A stretch of 64,000 nt of DNA from Paenibacillus oryzisoli (GCF_001653565.1 NZ_LYPB01000049.1:186001-250000), one strand, 5' to 3'; counted from the first letter of the stretch, positions 15,990 through 25,681 are shown. A program made the numbers and translations. Notes: generated from the letters alone by a model not told the origin.

Positions 15990-17591
15990 TTATTTGTTAA
16001 CCTCGCTCGGTTTAACGCCCCAGAACTTCTGGAAACTCTTGGAGAAATAGTTCATATGACGGTAACCGACCTGCTCCGATGCATCGGATACCTTGACTCC
16101 TGTGCTCAATAACTCCTTGGCCCGCTCCATCCGAAGGCGCAGCACATAACTTGAGAACGATTCCCCAATCGTTTCTTTGAAAATTCGACTTAAGTACGAA
16201 TAATTAATGTACATGCTTTCCGCTGCAAAATGTAAACTCAGCTCTTCCTTATGCAAATGCTCTTGAATAAATCGCATGACCTCATGTGCGGTCCGCTGTG
16301 AGCTGGACTGTCTTCGCTGTGCGATAGCCAAACTGATTCGGCCTGCCATCCGATTCAGCCATCCTGCAATCTGCTCCCGGGTAAGCAAAGAAGCGAACGA
16401 CTCGAAGTCTTCATAGTCGCTTTTCAGCGTTCCTCGCAATGTCCAGCCTTGCGCGTGTACAATCCGTGCAAGTAAACAAGCCATCCGGAACAAGACCTCT
16501 CGTGCTTCCACCACGGGTATGCCACTGGCAAACCCCGTCTCCATAATACGACGGATGGTCTCTTCTCTCCGCTCCTCTTCGCTGCCCGCCTCGATCACCG
16601 CCTCAAACTCACGTTCGATCTCTTGCAGTTCGTCCCAAGAATCTTCCTCAGGTACATCGTCACGGTATGGAATCGCAACGCCGTTGCCAAGAATTAGCCT
16701 CTCTTGCAGTGCAAGACGGCACATCTTGTAAGCCCTGGGCAACGAAGCGCTCTCAGCCACTGGAGTACCTATTCCAGCACTTGCAGTCAACTTCAGTGTG
16801 TCCTTGACCGTCTCCAACAGCGCAAGAATCTGCCCGTTCGCTAGCCCTTTCATCGCGTCGTCCCCTTCGTCCGTAGAAGCAAAGAAGATAGCTGCTGTCA
16901 AGCTATCGTCATCCTGTACGACAACACAGTTCTCATTCTCCAGCATATCCCGAGCAATCGTAAACAGTGAGAACTGCACCAACTGACGGTCCTTCACCTC
17001 AAAGCGCTCATTTCCATCGGGGATTGGATCCATATCCAGAATAATGGGCAGCATCTTTCGATTTGCTAGGTCTATGGCAAGGTCATGACCTCGTCGATCG
17101 ATTTCCCAGGCGGAGAACCGGCCGTTCAACCAATTTTTATAAAACAACTCCTTCAGATGGGGCAAATGTTCGTTCCACCGCATTTCGAGCAGCGTGGTAT
17201 TATGCTTTTCGTTCAGCTCTTTTTCCCTTAACTGCTTCGCTTCCAGCACAGCCTCTATAATCTGCTCATTCTCTGCCGGCTTGATCAAATATTTGAATAC
17301 GCCTTGCTCAATACTTTCCCGAGCATAATCAAAATCGTCGTGACCGGTCAGAATCAGCAGCTTCATATGCGGGTACTGCCGTTTGACAATCTTCGCCAGT
17401 TCCAATCCATCCATCTCTGGCATTCGAATATCCGTCAGTACGATATCAATATGATCATTCTGAAGGACAGACATCGCTTCTTTGCCCGTGGACACGGCAG
17501 CTGCCAGTTCAATCTGCACCTCGGCCCACTCGATGCCCTCTGCCAATCTCTCGCGAACGTAGCGCTCATCCTCCACAATCAACAACTTCAT
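15990..17591 (-). CDS. YesN-type response regulator, AraC output
   Basis: A 533-aa two-component regulator. An N-terminal receiver domain has the phosphate-accepting D54 in IVLTDIRMPEMDG, a long middle region follows, and a C-terminal AraC/XylS double helix-turn-helix binds DNA (EELSLHFAAESMYINYSYLS; GYRHMNYFSKSFQKFWGVKP). It is the partner of the YesM-type kinase upstream; the ATG at 17591 shares its A with the kinase TGA stop, so translation is coupled (a GTG one codon earlier is also possible). It probably activates transporter genes, perhaps the adjacent Lpl operon or the divergent Rieske operon. Confidence 0.93.
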   Translation of the reverse strand: MKLLIVEDERYVRERLAEGIEWAEVQIELAAAVSTGKEAMSVLQNDHIDIVLTDIRMPEMDGLELAKIVKRQYPHMKLLILTGHDDFDYARESIEQGVFKYLIKPAENEQIIEAVLEAKQLREKELNEKHNTTLLEMRWNEHLPHLKELFYKNWLNGRFSAWEIDRRGHDLAIDLANRKMLPIILDMDPIPDGNERFEVKDRQLVQFSLFTIARDMLENENCVVVQDDDSLTAAIFFASTDEGDDAMKGLANGQILALLETVKDTLKLTASAGIGTPVAESASLPRAYKMCRLALQERLILGNGVAIPYRDDVPEEDSWDELQEIEREFEAVIEAGSEEERREETIRRIMETGFASGIPVVEAREVLFRMACLLARIVHAQGWTLRGTLKSDYEDFESFASLLTREQIAGWLNRMAGRISLAIAQRRQSSSQRTAHEVMRFIQEHLHKEELSLHFAAESMYINYSYLSRIFKETIGESFSSYVLRLRMERAKELLSTGVKVSDASEQVGYRHMNYFSKSFQKFWGVKPSEVNK

Positions 17592-19324
17592 CACGCTTCA
17601 TCCTTTCCAAGTGGAATCTTAATTATGACCTTCGTTCTCTCATTCACAACGCTGTGCACCTGCAAATCTGCCTGTTCACCGTAATACAGCTTGATTCGTG
17701 ACTTGACATTCTTCAGTCCAAAATACAAATCCGGAGGGCTGCTCTTAGAAATCCGATACGTATGGCTTGTAATCGTACTCAGCTCGCTGTTCAGGTGATT
17801 CATCTTCTCTGGTGGAATTCCCAAACCGGTGTCTTCCACCTGTATGAACAGGAAACCGTCCTCCAAGTTCGAGCTAATTCTTAGTTCGCCCCCCGATGGA
17901 TTGCGTTCTAACCCATGAATGATGGCATTTTCAACGACAGGCTGTAAGAGCAGCTTCAGGATTTGAATCGACTTGGTAGATTCCTCTAATGTGATCACAA
18001 CTGTAAAATGATCTGAACGAATCTGCTGCACTCGGATATAGTACATCAGATGCTGAACCGTCTCCTCCAGCGTAAACGTCTCACGCCCCTTACCGAGACT
18101 GACCCGGAAGAATCGGGCAAGATTAATGACCATTTCACTAATCTCGTGAATTTTATTCTTATATGCAACGGAATAGATGGAATCTAACGTGTTATATAAA
18201 AAATGCGGATTAATCTGCGATTGCAGAAGGCTAAATTCCGATTTGGCGAGTCGGAGTTCCTTCACGTAATCCTCCTCTATGAGTAGCCGTTGTGCCTCTG
18301 CCATTCGGTTAAAGCCATTCATGACGGCACCGAATTTATCCTTGCGTCGGTGTACAATTTGTGTATTCAGGCTGCCGCCACTGAACTGCTTAAATGCTGC
18401 CAATAGTTTCGATAGCGGCTTAGAAATTTCCACATACACGAGCCACGCAATCCACACTGCCATGATGATACTGATAAAAATAATCAAATACGTAAACTGT
18501 TGTAACCTATGCGTCAGCTTGAACAATTCCGAGCGCGGCTGCTCCAGCTCAATTGACCAGAAGTTACTCTCTTCTTTAATTGACATCACATCTTTCTCAC
18601 TGCCGTTCCCGTGTATAGCATTCGGATTCGTTTCTAACACGAAACCATTATTATAGGCCAATTTAATGTTCATATTGTCAGAAGTCTGGAGATGTTGAAT
18701 AATTTTGCGAACGGAAATTTTGTCTACGGCAAGCACGAGCACGTTTGGCTCTTTGCTGTTGCTCTGCATATCGAGCAGCCGAGAATAATAAATCATATCG
18801 CTATTCAGATAGGCAGACGCGCCACCGACTTTCGCCGTCGGCACATGCACCACAAGCCCGCCATTCGAGTTCACGGTTTGCTTGAACCAGAACTCCTGTT
18901 TCACATCCGGCCATCTCAAACCACCCGTCATCGTGGATACACCATTCCCGCTTTCCCCATGAATGATAAACGCCTCTTTGATAGAGCCATTCACATTGGT
19001 AAGTGCGCTTAATTGCTGCTGTACCGTATGTAGTCCATACAGATGATCTGGACTGAGAGGGTTATCAATATTGTTCCAAATATCGACAATGGACGAATTC
19101 AGTGAGATAAGCAGCGTTTGTTGATCCATGTTTTTCGTCAGTTGATCTACATACTCGAGGGTCGTCAATAACGCACCTCGGGTGCGGTCATTAATCTGAT
19201 CATCCAGAATGGACTGGGAATAATTATTGGCAAAAACACTGACGCTAACGAGCGGCAGCAAGATAAGCAGAAAGGTAAGCGTTAGCTTAAATTGAATGGA
19301 ATGCAGCCGATTAAGCAGCTTCAT
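17591..19324 (-). CDS. YesM-type sensor histidine kinase
   Basis: A 577-aa membrane kinase. Transmembrane helices at about 13-33 and 279-300 enclose an extracellular sensor domain of ~240 residues; a HAMP linker follows, then the His_kinase domain with H374 in QINPHFLYNTL and a HATPase with VVENAIIHG (N box) and DTGLGIP (G box). It autophosphorylates on signal and passes phosphate to the downstream response regulator. The start ATG overlaps the AraC gene stop (ATGA), so AraC, kinase and regulator form one tightly coupled operon. Ligand unknown, probably a sugar or sugar-binding protein. Confidence 0.93.
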   Translation of the reverse strand: MKLLNRLHSIQFKLTLTFLLILLPLVSVSVFANNYSQSILDDQINDRTRGALLTTLEYVDQLTKNMDQQTLLISLNSSIVDIWNNIDNPLSPDHLYGLHTVQQQLSALTNVNGSIKEAFIIHGESGNGVSTMTGGLRWPDVKQEFWFKQTVNSNGGLVVHVPTAKVGGASAYLNSDMIYYSRLLDMQSNSKEPNVLVLAVDKISVRKIIQHLQTSDNMNIKLAYNNGFVLETNPNAIHGNGSEKDVMSIKEESNFWSIELEQPRSELFKLTHRLQQFTYLIIFISIIMAVWIAWLVYVEISKPLSKLLAAFKQFSGGSLNTQIVHRRKDKFGAVMNGFNRMAEAQRLLIEEDYVKELRLAKSEFSLLQSQINPHFLYNTLDSIYSVAYKNKIHEISEMVINLARFFRVSLGKGRETFTLEETVQHLMYYIRVQQIRSDHFTVVITLEESTKSIQILKLLLQPVVENAIIHGLERNPSGGELRISSNLEDGFLFIQVEDTGLGIPPEKMNHLNSELSTITSHTYRISKSSPPDLYFGLKNVKSRIKLYYGEQADLQVHSVVNERTKVIIKIPLGKDEA

Positions 19325-20118
19325 CGCAGGCCACCTCTTTGGACTTCCCGCTGCACAGCTGAGGGCGGGTGGCCCATTATTTTTTTGAACACACGGTTGA
19401 AATGAGCCTGATCGCTATATCCCAAATACTCCGAAATCTCGCCGATTGTCATTCTTGTGTTAAGGATCAAGTCGCGCGAAGCATGCACACGAATGTGATG
19501 TAGATAGGTAATTGGTGTCATGCCCGTTACTTCCTTGAATGTTTGCGTCACATAATTGGGAGCACGGTCTACTAGTTGGGACAGCTCCTCAATGCGGATG
19601 CGATCCCGATAGTGGGCAGAGATATAGTCTTGCACTTCGCGCATCAATCGCAGCTTCGCATAGCCAAATCGTTCTTCCGATGTTTCTTGCACAAAATACC
19701 CGAACAGCTCGGTTGCAATCCCTGTGCAGATGATGTCGGCATGCTCTCGCTGGCCGAACCAATGCTGCGCAAGTGTGCTGAACCGTTGCTTGATATAGTC
19801 GAATTGCTGAGCCTTCACTTTTCGATACGGTTCAAGATTCGTGAACGCTTTCATTTCGTGTCCAGACTGCCCAGGGTGCAACTGAAAATGCGATGAATAC
19901 TTCACATGAGGGCCGTCTGGGGAATTTGTTCCTGAGCGCATCGCACCTTGTCGAATATACAGAAAGTCACCTTTCTCCAAATACACCGGATCATTCTCCA
20001 CAATATATGTCACTTTGCCATGCGTCACAAGAATCAACATGTCCGTTAAGGTCGCTGATTCCTCCTTCTGCCAATCTGCGTTCATATCATCAATAAATAC
20101 AGAAACGAGCTGCATCAT
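19321..20118 (-). CDS. AraC-family transcriptional regulator with cupin-like sensor
   Basis: A 265-aa regulator with an N-terminal cupin-like ligand domain (VYLEKGDFLYIRQGAMR, about 42-58) and a C-terminal double helix-turn-helix (IEELSQLVDRAPNYVTQTFK; IGEISEYLGYSDQAHFNRVF). Start at 20118 with GGAGGG nine bases upstream. First gene of the three-gene operon with the kinase and response regulator, and divergent from the Rieske-amidohydrolase operon across 121 bp, which it likely controls along with itself. Having both an AraC sensor and a two-component pair in one transcript suggests two inputs to the same target (inference). Confidence 0.9.
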   Translation of the reverse strand: MMQLVSVFIDDMNADWQKEESATLTDMLILVTHGKVTYIVENDPVYLEKGDFLYIRQGAMRSGTNSPDGPHVKYSSHFQLHPGQSGHEMKAFTNLEPYRKVKAQQFDYIKQRFSTLAQHWFGQREHADIICTGIATELFGYFVQETSEERFGYAKLRLMREVQDYISAHYRDRIRIEELSQLVDRAPNYVTQTFKEVTGMTPITYLHHIRVHASRDLILNTRMTIGEISEYLGYSDQAHFNRVFKKIMGHPPSAVQREVQRGGLR

Positions 20119-20239
20119 CGTACATATCCCTCCTTGCCTCTTACCTTAGAATTATACAAAAAACAGTTGTTTCCGCAATAGTTTTTTTTCAGCAATTCCC
20201 TTAAGATTGAACTAACAAAGCTTAAGGGGGCTGAACATT

Positions 20240-20593
20240 ATGGCCATATATCCGGTCGCTTCCATTGAAGATATTCCATCCGGTTCATTTAAAATCGTAC
20301 AAATCGAACAACGCTCCATCGGGGTCTACAACGTCAAAGGTGAGTATTATGCTGTTCATAATTATTGCCCGCATCAAGGGGCCGAGTTATGCAAAGGCGT
20401 CGTCTGCGGAACAACCCTCGAATCTCAAGTGTATGAATTCATCTATGGGCGCGATCAAGAAATTTTACGCTGCCCTTGGCATGGATGGGAATTCGATCTC
20501 AAGACGGGCAAGTCATTATTCAGCGATAAAGTGCGGACACGCACCTACCCTGTCGTCGTTGAAGATGGTCAAATTGGTATCATGATTGGTTAA
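20240..20593 (+). CDS. Rieske-type [2Fe-2S] ferredoxin
   Basis: A 117-aa soluble Rieske protein. Cluster ligands are C43 and H45 (NYCPHQGAE) and C78 and H81 (RCPWHGWEFD), the standard CxH...CxxH pattern; the gap of 32 residues is longer than the usual ~17 because of an inserted VCGTTLESQVYEFIYGRD loop. It would carry single electrons, normally to a ring-hydroxylating oxygenase. No oxygenase is nearby; instead an amidohydrolase gene follows by 17 bp. ATG has AGGGGG upstream. An electron carrier next to a hydrolase or decarboxylase is unusual, so its partner is unknown. Confidence 0.9.
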   Translation: MAIYPVASIEDIPSGSFKIVQIEQRSIGVYNVKGEYYAVHNYCPHQGAELCKGVVCGTTLESQVYEFIYGRDQEILRCPWHGWEFDLKTGKSLFSDKVRTRTYPVVVEDGQIGIMIG

Positions 20594-20610
20594 TAAGGAG
20601 GAGATATGAG

Positions 20611-21684
20611 ATGAATCCCAACAAAGAGAAGTTGCCTGTTATCGACTGTGATGTACACAATCAGTTCCGTAGTAGTAAAGACTTGATCCCTTACCTTGAT
20701 GAGCCATGGAGGAGCCATGCCGAGCGGTTCGGTTTACCCGGAGCTGGGCTTCCCTATTCGTCGCCAATTGGCAGCAAGCGCAAAGATGCGGATCCACCTA
20801 GCGGGCTACCGCTCGGATCCGATCCGCATTACATGCTCGAGCATCTGGTCGAACCGTTCAACCTTGATTACGCGCTGCTGTGCTCCGATTCAGTCATTGG
20901 CATCTCTGGTTATGCAGACAGCGATCATGTGGCAGCCGTATGCCGAGCCTACAACGATTATCTAATCGCCGAATGGCTGCCCGTTAGCCCGAAGTTCAAG
21001 GGCTACCTGTGCATCGGTACCCAAGATCCCTTAGAGGCAGCACGCGAGATAGACCGAGTCGGCCCGCATCCAGACATCGTCGCTGTCAGCGTGATCGGCG
21101 GTGCTCGGATGCCATACGGGCAGCGTTTCTTCCATCCGATTTACGAAGCATGTGAGCGCAACGGACTTCCATTAGTCATCCATCCGGGTGCCGAAGGTGC
21201 AGGTTCCTTTAACCCACCGACAGCGGTAGGCTATGTATCGAACTATTTGCAGTGGCACACTTGCTTACCGCAAACCTTCATGGCGCATCTGGTTAGCTTC
21301 GTGTGCGAAGGTGTTTTTGAGAAGTATCCCGGGTTTAAAGTGGTGTTCTGCGAAGGTGGCGTCACGTGGCTGCCTCCCCTATTATGGCGGCTGGACAAAA
21401 ATTTCAAAGCTTTGCGTTCCTCCACGCCATGGCTGAAGCGTATGCCGAGCGAATATGTGCGCGACCACTGCTTCATGACGACTCAGCCGATCGAAGAACC
21501 GGATGACTTCAAGCATCTCGAAGCCATGTTCAATATGTTCGACGCTGAGAATATGCTGCTCTTCTCCAGCGACTACCCGCACTGGGATTTCGACGATCCG
21601 ACGAAAATCCTGCAGCGCCTTCCGATTGAGAAGAAGAGGAAAATTTTCAGCGAAAATGCTCGGCAGTTATTTAAACTGAAGTAA
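20611..21684 (+). CDS. amidohydrolase_2-family metal-dependent hydrolase or decarboxylase
   Basis: A 357-aa TIM-barrel protein of the amidohydrolase_2 (ACMSD-like) family. Metal-ligand segments are visible: IDCDVHNQ at the N-terminus (D14, H16), the His of LVIHPGAEG, and the Asp of FSSDYPHWDFDD near the C-terminus. The second His of the usual HxH motif is not obvious (Gln or Asn there). The family includes non-oxidative decarboxylases and hydrolases of aromatic and lactone substrates. GGAGG lies nine bases before ATG. It forms an operon with the Rieske gene, divergent from the AraC operon. Substrate not inferable from sequence. Confidence 0.85.
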   Translation: MNPNKEKLPVIDCDVHNQFRSSKDLIPYLDEPWRSHAERFGLPGAGLPYSSPIGSKRKDADPPSGLPLGSDPHYMLEHLVEPFNLDYALLCSDSVIGISGYADSDHVAAVCRAYNDYLIAEWLPVSPKFKGYLCIGTQDPLEAAREIDRVGPHPDIVAVSVIGGARMPYGQRFFHPIYEACERNGLPLVIHPGAEGAGSFNPPTAVGYVSNYLQWHTCLPQTFMAHLVSFVCEGVFEKYPGFKVVFCEGGVTWLPPLLWRLDKNFKALRSSTPWLKRMPSEYVRDHCFMTTQPIEEPDDFKHLEAMFNMFDAENMLLFSSDYPHWDFDDPTKILQRLPIEKKRKIFSENARQLFKLK

Positions 21685-21692
21685 ATGTACAA

Positions 21693-21731
21693 AACTCCCC
21701 TACTCCTCTAATAATGAGGGGCAGGGGAGTT
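21693..21731. terminator. bidirectional terminator between convergent genes
   Basis: AACTCCCCT-A-CTCCTC pairs with GAGGGGC-AGGGGAGTT around a TAATAAT loop, with T/A runs on both sides. It ends the amidohydrolase and the GH105-like transcripts. Confidence 0.8.
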
Positions 21732-21752
21732 ATTTGTTTCCAACTATCAGGC

Positions 21753-23945
21753 TTACAATGTATGGTTAAAATTGTAGAGTGCGTTCCCTTCGGCCAAATA
21801 GCGTTCCAACTGCAGCACTTCAATGCCAGCAAGCAAAACAATGCCGATACCATGCGTATCGTTAAGCAGCCATGACAGATCGTCCTTATAATAACCAACA
21901 CTGTACGAGTAGCCTGAACCGCGGCACACACCATACACATTGCCGAACTTATCAATAGAAATACGGGCCATGCCGTTCCATCCCTTATGGATCGCTGCGA
22001 TATACTTCTCTGTATCTCTGATCCAGCCATATCTTACACCGCGAGCATACGCATACAAAAACATCGAGGTGCATGAGGTTTCTTCATATGAAGCCGGCTC
22101 CGTCAGCACTTGGTGCCACAGGCCGTTCTCCCCTTGCAGACGCAAGTAGCCTTCGCTCAATTCATTGAAGAACTCCAGCAGTTCGCCCCGTCGCTCATGA
22201 CTTTCCGGCAGCACAGCCAGCAATTCCGATAAGGAGAAAATGACCCAGCCATTGCCGCGGCCCCAAGCAATCTTCGTCGGCTTGTCGATACCGAAGTCAT
22301 AGACGTGAGACATGATTTGCAGATCAGGGATGTACAATTTCTTCTTGAACTGGATGAACTGGTTGGCTGCATCTTCCAGATAACTCATTTCACCGGTCCG
22401 CTGGTAGCAGCGGCACATGTACGGCACGCTCATGTACAAGTCGTCGCACCACAACGTCGCATTCGGGAAATCAACATGCTTCGGCTTCCGGTACAGGGAA
22501 CCGTCAGGGAGCCGATCCTGTTTGTTGCTCATATAATCCGCAATCACATCAGCAATCCGCTCAGCGCCTTGAAGCGGCTGATTTTGCAGCGCAAGCAGCA
22601 TTGTTGCACCGAACGAGCCGCAGTCATCCAAGCTATCCAGCGTCGCCAATGTGTTCAACACACCCGAAGCGCCATATTGCGTTTTGTCCCAATTGGCATA
22701 CGTATAGAGCCGCGTGCATGTTTCAATATGCTTATACACATACTGCAGCAAATCGTCACGACCAAGCAGCTTTCCGGTCTGAAGCATCCCATATAGCGTT
22801 ACGCCAAGCGGATAGTTCCACTTGCCGAACAACGCATTCTCCGTGAACGGTCGTACCCACGTGTTCGGCTGATCCAGCCGCCAGAACGTTCCGCCCTCTT
22901 GCGTTTCCACCAAGGCAAGGAGCGAATCCTCAACATCAGGGATGGCTTCACCTGCAAGGAACGGGCCTAAATATAACCAAGCATCCTTAGCCCCATGTAC
23001 AGGATATGGTTCCACAAGCTGGACGCCAACCGAAAGCGGATCCAGACGAAAGCCTGCGCCCCCGTTCGTTCCAAAGCATTGCATGACAAGATTATGCTCG
23101 CCGTACGCTAACTGCAGTTCAACACGGAAAGCGCCTGCTTGGCCGATTCGGGCTTGCAGTTCCCCATTCACATAAATCACAATGCTTCCTTCCGCATGAC
23201 CGCTTAATTCAACCATCCGCAGTTCAGACGAGAATGAGCGCAGCTTCGTCCAAGCCATTGCATACTTGCCGCTAAGTTCTCCGAAGATGCGTGCAACAGA
23301 GGTCTTCGGCTGCTCGTCGTCGCTCCAGGCCAACTTCGGATACCAAGTGCGATCTGCTTCCGTACTTCCCTCTCCGGGGAGCTCGCTCCACACATGATCC
23401 TGCGGTGCAGAGTAGATCCAACCTTCGTGGCCGAATCGCTCGGGTGAAGGTGCCAGGAAATGCACCGGATTACTCTTATAGGAACCTGGTCCTAGAGAGC
23501 CGCCGCAGCCCGCTTCCGTTTTGGTAAACTGGAACACCAAGTGATTCCAGCCTTTATGCATCTGAATCGTAACGACCGTTCTTCGTCTCGGATTTAGTTC
23601 GTCTGCGATATTCGCTTTATAAACGGGCTGCCCGTTCGCATACAACATGAGCGGTCCGTAGCAGTGCAAAATGAAATTGAGCGGCATTTCCACATCACTC
23701 CAATATTGCGACCATGCATAGACGATCTGTCCGTTCTGAAGATCGGGGAACCGTTTTACGAAATTAAAATCATAACTGTAATCGTGGTTCTTCCTAATCC
23801 CGTTGGCACAAAAAGCCCGGTATGCCATCGGATGAGGCGGATTGTTTCCTACATATCTGTCAGCTACTGTAGCTAAAATTTCGCTTACACGGTCTCCGCA
23901 TTTCGTAAAAATGCTTTCGTTGATGTCGATGTAACGCTCCGTCAT
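21753..23945 (-). CDS. GH105/GH88-like unsaturated uronyl hydrolase with N-terminal beta module
   Basis: A 730-aa enzyme without signal peptide, so probably cytoplasmic. Residues ~325-730 form an alpha/alpha barrel of the GH105 (YteR/YesR) type: WCDDLYM (499-505) is the segment holding the family's catalytic Asp, followed by IAWGRGNGWVIFSL and SYEETSCTSMFLYAYARG. GH105 enzymes hydrate and remove the 4,5-unsaturated uronic acid left by polysaccharide lyases. The N-terminal ~320 residues look like beta-sandwich ligand domains (SIVIYVNGE), longer than YteR. ATG at 23945 with GAGGAA upstream is chosen; the longer frame to 24011 would run through a hairpin and has no ribosome site. It follows the binding protein gene. 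Confidence 0.82.
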   Translation of the reverse strand: MTERYIDINESIFTKCGDRVSEILATVADRYVGNNPPHPMAYRAFCANGIRKNHDYSYDFNFVKRFPDLQNGQIVYAWSQYWSDVEMPLNFILHCYGPLMLYANGQPVYKANIADELNPRRRTVVTIQMHKGWNHLVFQFTKTEAGCGGSLGPGSYKSNPVHFLAPSPERFGHEGWIYSAPQDHVWSELPGEGSTEADRTWYPKLAWSDDEQPKTSVARIFGELSGKYAMAWTKLRSFSSELRMVELSGHAEGSIVIYVNGELQARIGQAGAFRVELQLAYGEHNLVMQCFGTNGGAGFRLDPLSVGVQLVEPYPVHGAKDAWLYLGPFLAGEAIPDVEDSLLALVETQEGGTFWRLDQPNTWVRPFTENALFGKWNYPLGVTLYGMLQTGKLLGRDDLLQYVYKHIETCTRLYTYANWDKTQYGASGVLNTLATLDSLDDCGSFGATMLLALQNQPLQGAERIADVIADYMSNKQDRLPDGSLYRKPKHVDFPNATLWCDDLYMSVPYMCRCYQRTGEMSYLEDAANQFIQFKKKLYIPDLQIMSHVYDFGIDKPTKIAWGRGNGWVIFSLSELLAVLPESHERRGELLEFFNELSEGYLRLQGENGLWHQVLTEPASYEETSCTSMFLYAYARGVRYGWIRDTEKYIAAIHKGWNGMARISIDKFGNVYGVCRGSGYSYSVGYYKDDLSWLLNDTHGIGIVLLAGIEVLQLERYLAEGNALYNFNHTL

Positions 23946-23965
23946 GGTCGCTTCCTCTCCCGTTT

Positions 23966-23998
23966 CAATAAATAAAGAGGCGGAGTCTCCCCGCCCCT
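23966..23998 (-). terminator. hairpin with T-rich tail between binding protein and GH105-like genes
   Basis: On the minus strand GGGGCGG and CCGCCTC pair around GGAGACT, followed by TTTATTTATT. It may partly end transcription so that the binding protein is made in excess of the hydrolase, or protect the upstream mRNA. Confidence 0.6.
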
Positions 23999-24026
23999 TG
24001 CTAAAATTCATTCACACAACAAGTTC

Positions 24027-25583
24027 TTATTTTGCAGCGCCGCTGCTACGTTTTTGATAAGCTTCCGTCATTTCTTGGCTCATTTTCGCCAAATCCGCAT
24101 CTGCTTTAGCTTTGGTAACGAAATCATCCCAAGCCGTAATCGGCTCGCGTCCAAGAATAATCTTCGTTTTCAAATCTTGCACCTTTTTCTCAAATTCAGG
24201 CAACAGCTTTTGCGCCGTCGGCGAGTATAGACCGATACTGATATCGGCGACACTTGTTTTGGCACGCTCATCTTGAATTTTCATGAACAAATCGTTGGCT
24301 TCTTTCGGGAAATATACCTTCGTGGAGCTCGCATAAGGATCCGCGACATAGACGATTTGGTTAAAGTCAGGACCGTTATCTTTCGCCAATTGCTCGGTAT
24401 TGATCACTTTTTGACCATCCTTGACCGTATGATCCACACCTTCGATACCGTATTGTTGAATCGCGAACACATCGTCGTTCATCCACGTATCTACCATTTT
24501 CAAGATGCGCTTCATTTTAGCTTCAGGTACGGATTTCGGAATAGAAACCATCCCTGAGAAACCAGGACCTTTCGGATTGTAGCCATTCATGTTGGTCAAT
24601 GGATAGAAATCAGTCGGCTTCATATTCGGATCGATTTTTTTGAGCAGTTCATAGTGATCGTTCATCGTACCTGCTTTATCCATGATGATGCCTGCTTTAC
24701 CTCCGTTAAACAAATCAGAGGCCTGGGAAAGCTTCAATGATGCGAAGTCTTCCGGAAGCAGCTTGTCTTTGTACATTTTAGTCAAATATTCAATGGACTT
24801 GCGAGTTTCCGGCAGCAACGCTGTATTTACAATTTTGCCGTCAACCAATTTCCACTTGTCGTTCTTCACGTTCGCTCCAGTAAAGCTGTTCTCGATTGTA
24901 GCCAGCGTGCCCATATCGGCTGGAGGCGTCATAAAGGCTGCGAGCGGAGTTGTATCGTTTTTACCGTTTTTATCCGGGTCTTTCTCCGCAAAGGCTTTCA
25001 TAACGTCGTACAGTTCGTCAGTTGTTGTCGGCACCTTAAGTCCCAGATTGTCGAGCCAGTCCTTGCGAATAATGAAGAAAGAATCAGCTTCAGCCGGGCG
25101 CGGGCGCGGAATGCCGTAATTTTTGCCATCCTGCATTTTGGTCAAATCCCAAGCTGTTTTGGAAACTTTGGAATTCAAGTTCGGATAGTCCTTAATATAG
25201 GGTGTCAAATCCCAAAAAGCACCTTGGGTTACTGCGTTACGGAATACTGGGGTGAACGGATCGTTAATCGTAATTAAATCCGGAATATCGCCTGAAGCCA
25301 GCGTCACGTTCAGCTTATCTGTATAGTTGTTGCCAGACACCCATTGAATTTTCATCTTAGAGTTCGTGGCTTTCTCAATCTCCTGCTTAATCTTGTTATC
25401 ATCTGCTGCCGGAGACGGCGTAAGCAAGATCGTCATGATGCTGACATCTAACGGTGCTTCTTTTCCGTCTGATGCGCCATTTCCTGTCGTGCTCTTATTT
25501 CCGCATGCTGCAACGAGACTAGAAATCGCCAACATAAGAACCATGGAACCTAGGACAACTTTTTTGCTTTTTCTTACTTTCAT
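24027..25583 (-). CDS. extracellular oligosaccharide-binding lipoprotein
   Basis: A 518-aa lipoprotein: signal peptide with lipobox LVAAC (C27), Gly/Ser/Thr linker, then a solute-binding fold (IPDLITINDP; CFT-type lobe residues not assigned). ATG at 25583 with GGGAGG upstream is chosen; an earlier frame start at 25637 lacks a ribosome site. It is separated from its likely permeases (28196-30087) by the membrane AraC gene, and has its own promoter with a shared direct-repeat motif. It should bind oligosaccharide produced outside and hand it to those permeases; the GH105-like gene behind it suggests unsaturated uronic-acid oligosaccharides. Confidence 0.9.
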   Translation of the reverse strand: MKVRKSKKVVLGSMVLMLAISSLVAACGNKSTTGNGASDGKEAPLDVSIMTILLTPSPAADDNKIKQEIEKATNSKMKIQWVSGNNYTDKLNVTLASGDIPDLITINDPFTPVFRNAVTQGAFWDLTPYIKDYPNLNSKVSKTAWDLTKMQDGKNYGIPRPRPAEADSFFIIRKDWLDNLGLKVPTTTDELYDVMKAFAEKDPDKNGKNDTTPLAAFMTPPADMGTLATIENSFTGANVKNDKWKLVDGKIVNTALLPETRKSIEYLTKMYKDKLLPEDFASLKLSQASDLFNGGKAGIIMDKAGTMNDHYELLKKIDPNMKPTDFYPLTNMNGYNPKGPGFSGMVSIPKSVPEAKMKRILKMVDTWMNDDVFAIQQYGIEGVDHTVKDGQKVINTEQLAKDNGPDFNQIVYVADPYASSTKVYFPKEANDLFMKIQDERAKTSVADISIGLYSPTAQKLLPEFEKKVQDLKTKIILGREPITAWDDFVTKAKADADLAKMSQEMTEAYQKRSSGAAK

Positions 25584-25652
25584 GAGTGATCCTCCCTTGT
25601 TATGAACTTCTGAACTTCTTCGTATCCATCGCTCCAACAGAGCACAAGGTAG

Positions 25653-25681
25653 ACATTAGTACATTCCGCTTTGATCGACAA
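25653..25681 (-). promoter_or_regulatory. predicted promoter of binding protein-GH105 operon
   Basis: Minus strand TTGTCG (25681-25676), 17-bp spacer, TAATGT (25658-25653). The -35 overlaps the proximal copy of the AraC-type direct repeat, as in an activator-dependent promoter. Confidence 0.4.

Noticed and set aside
20265-20585. 106-codon alternative frame inside the Rieske gene
   Set aside because: The overlapping frame has all four iron-sulfur ligands and a good ribosome site; this one has neither.
23946-24011. longer N-terminus for the GH105-like protein
   Set aside because: Would run through a hairpin with a T-rich tail and has no ribosome site; ATG at 23945 has GAGGAA.
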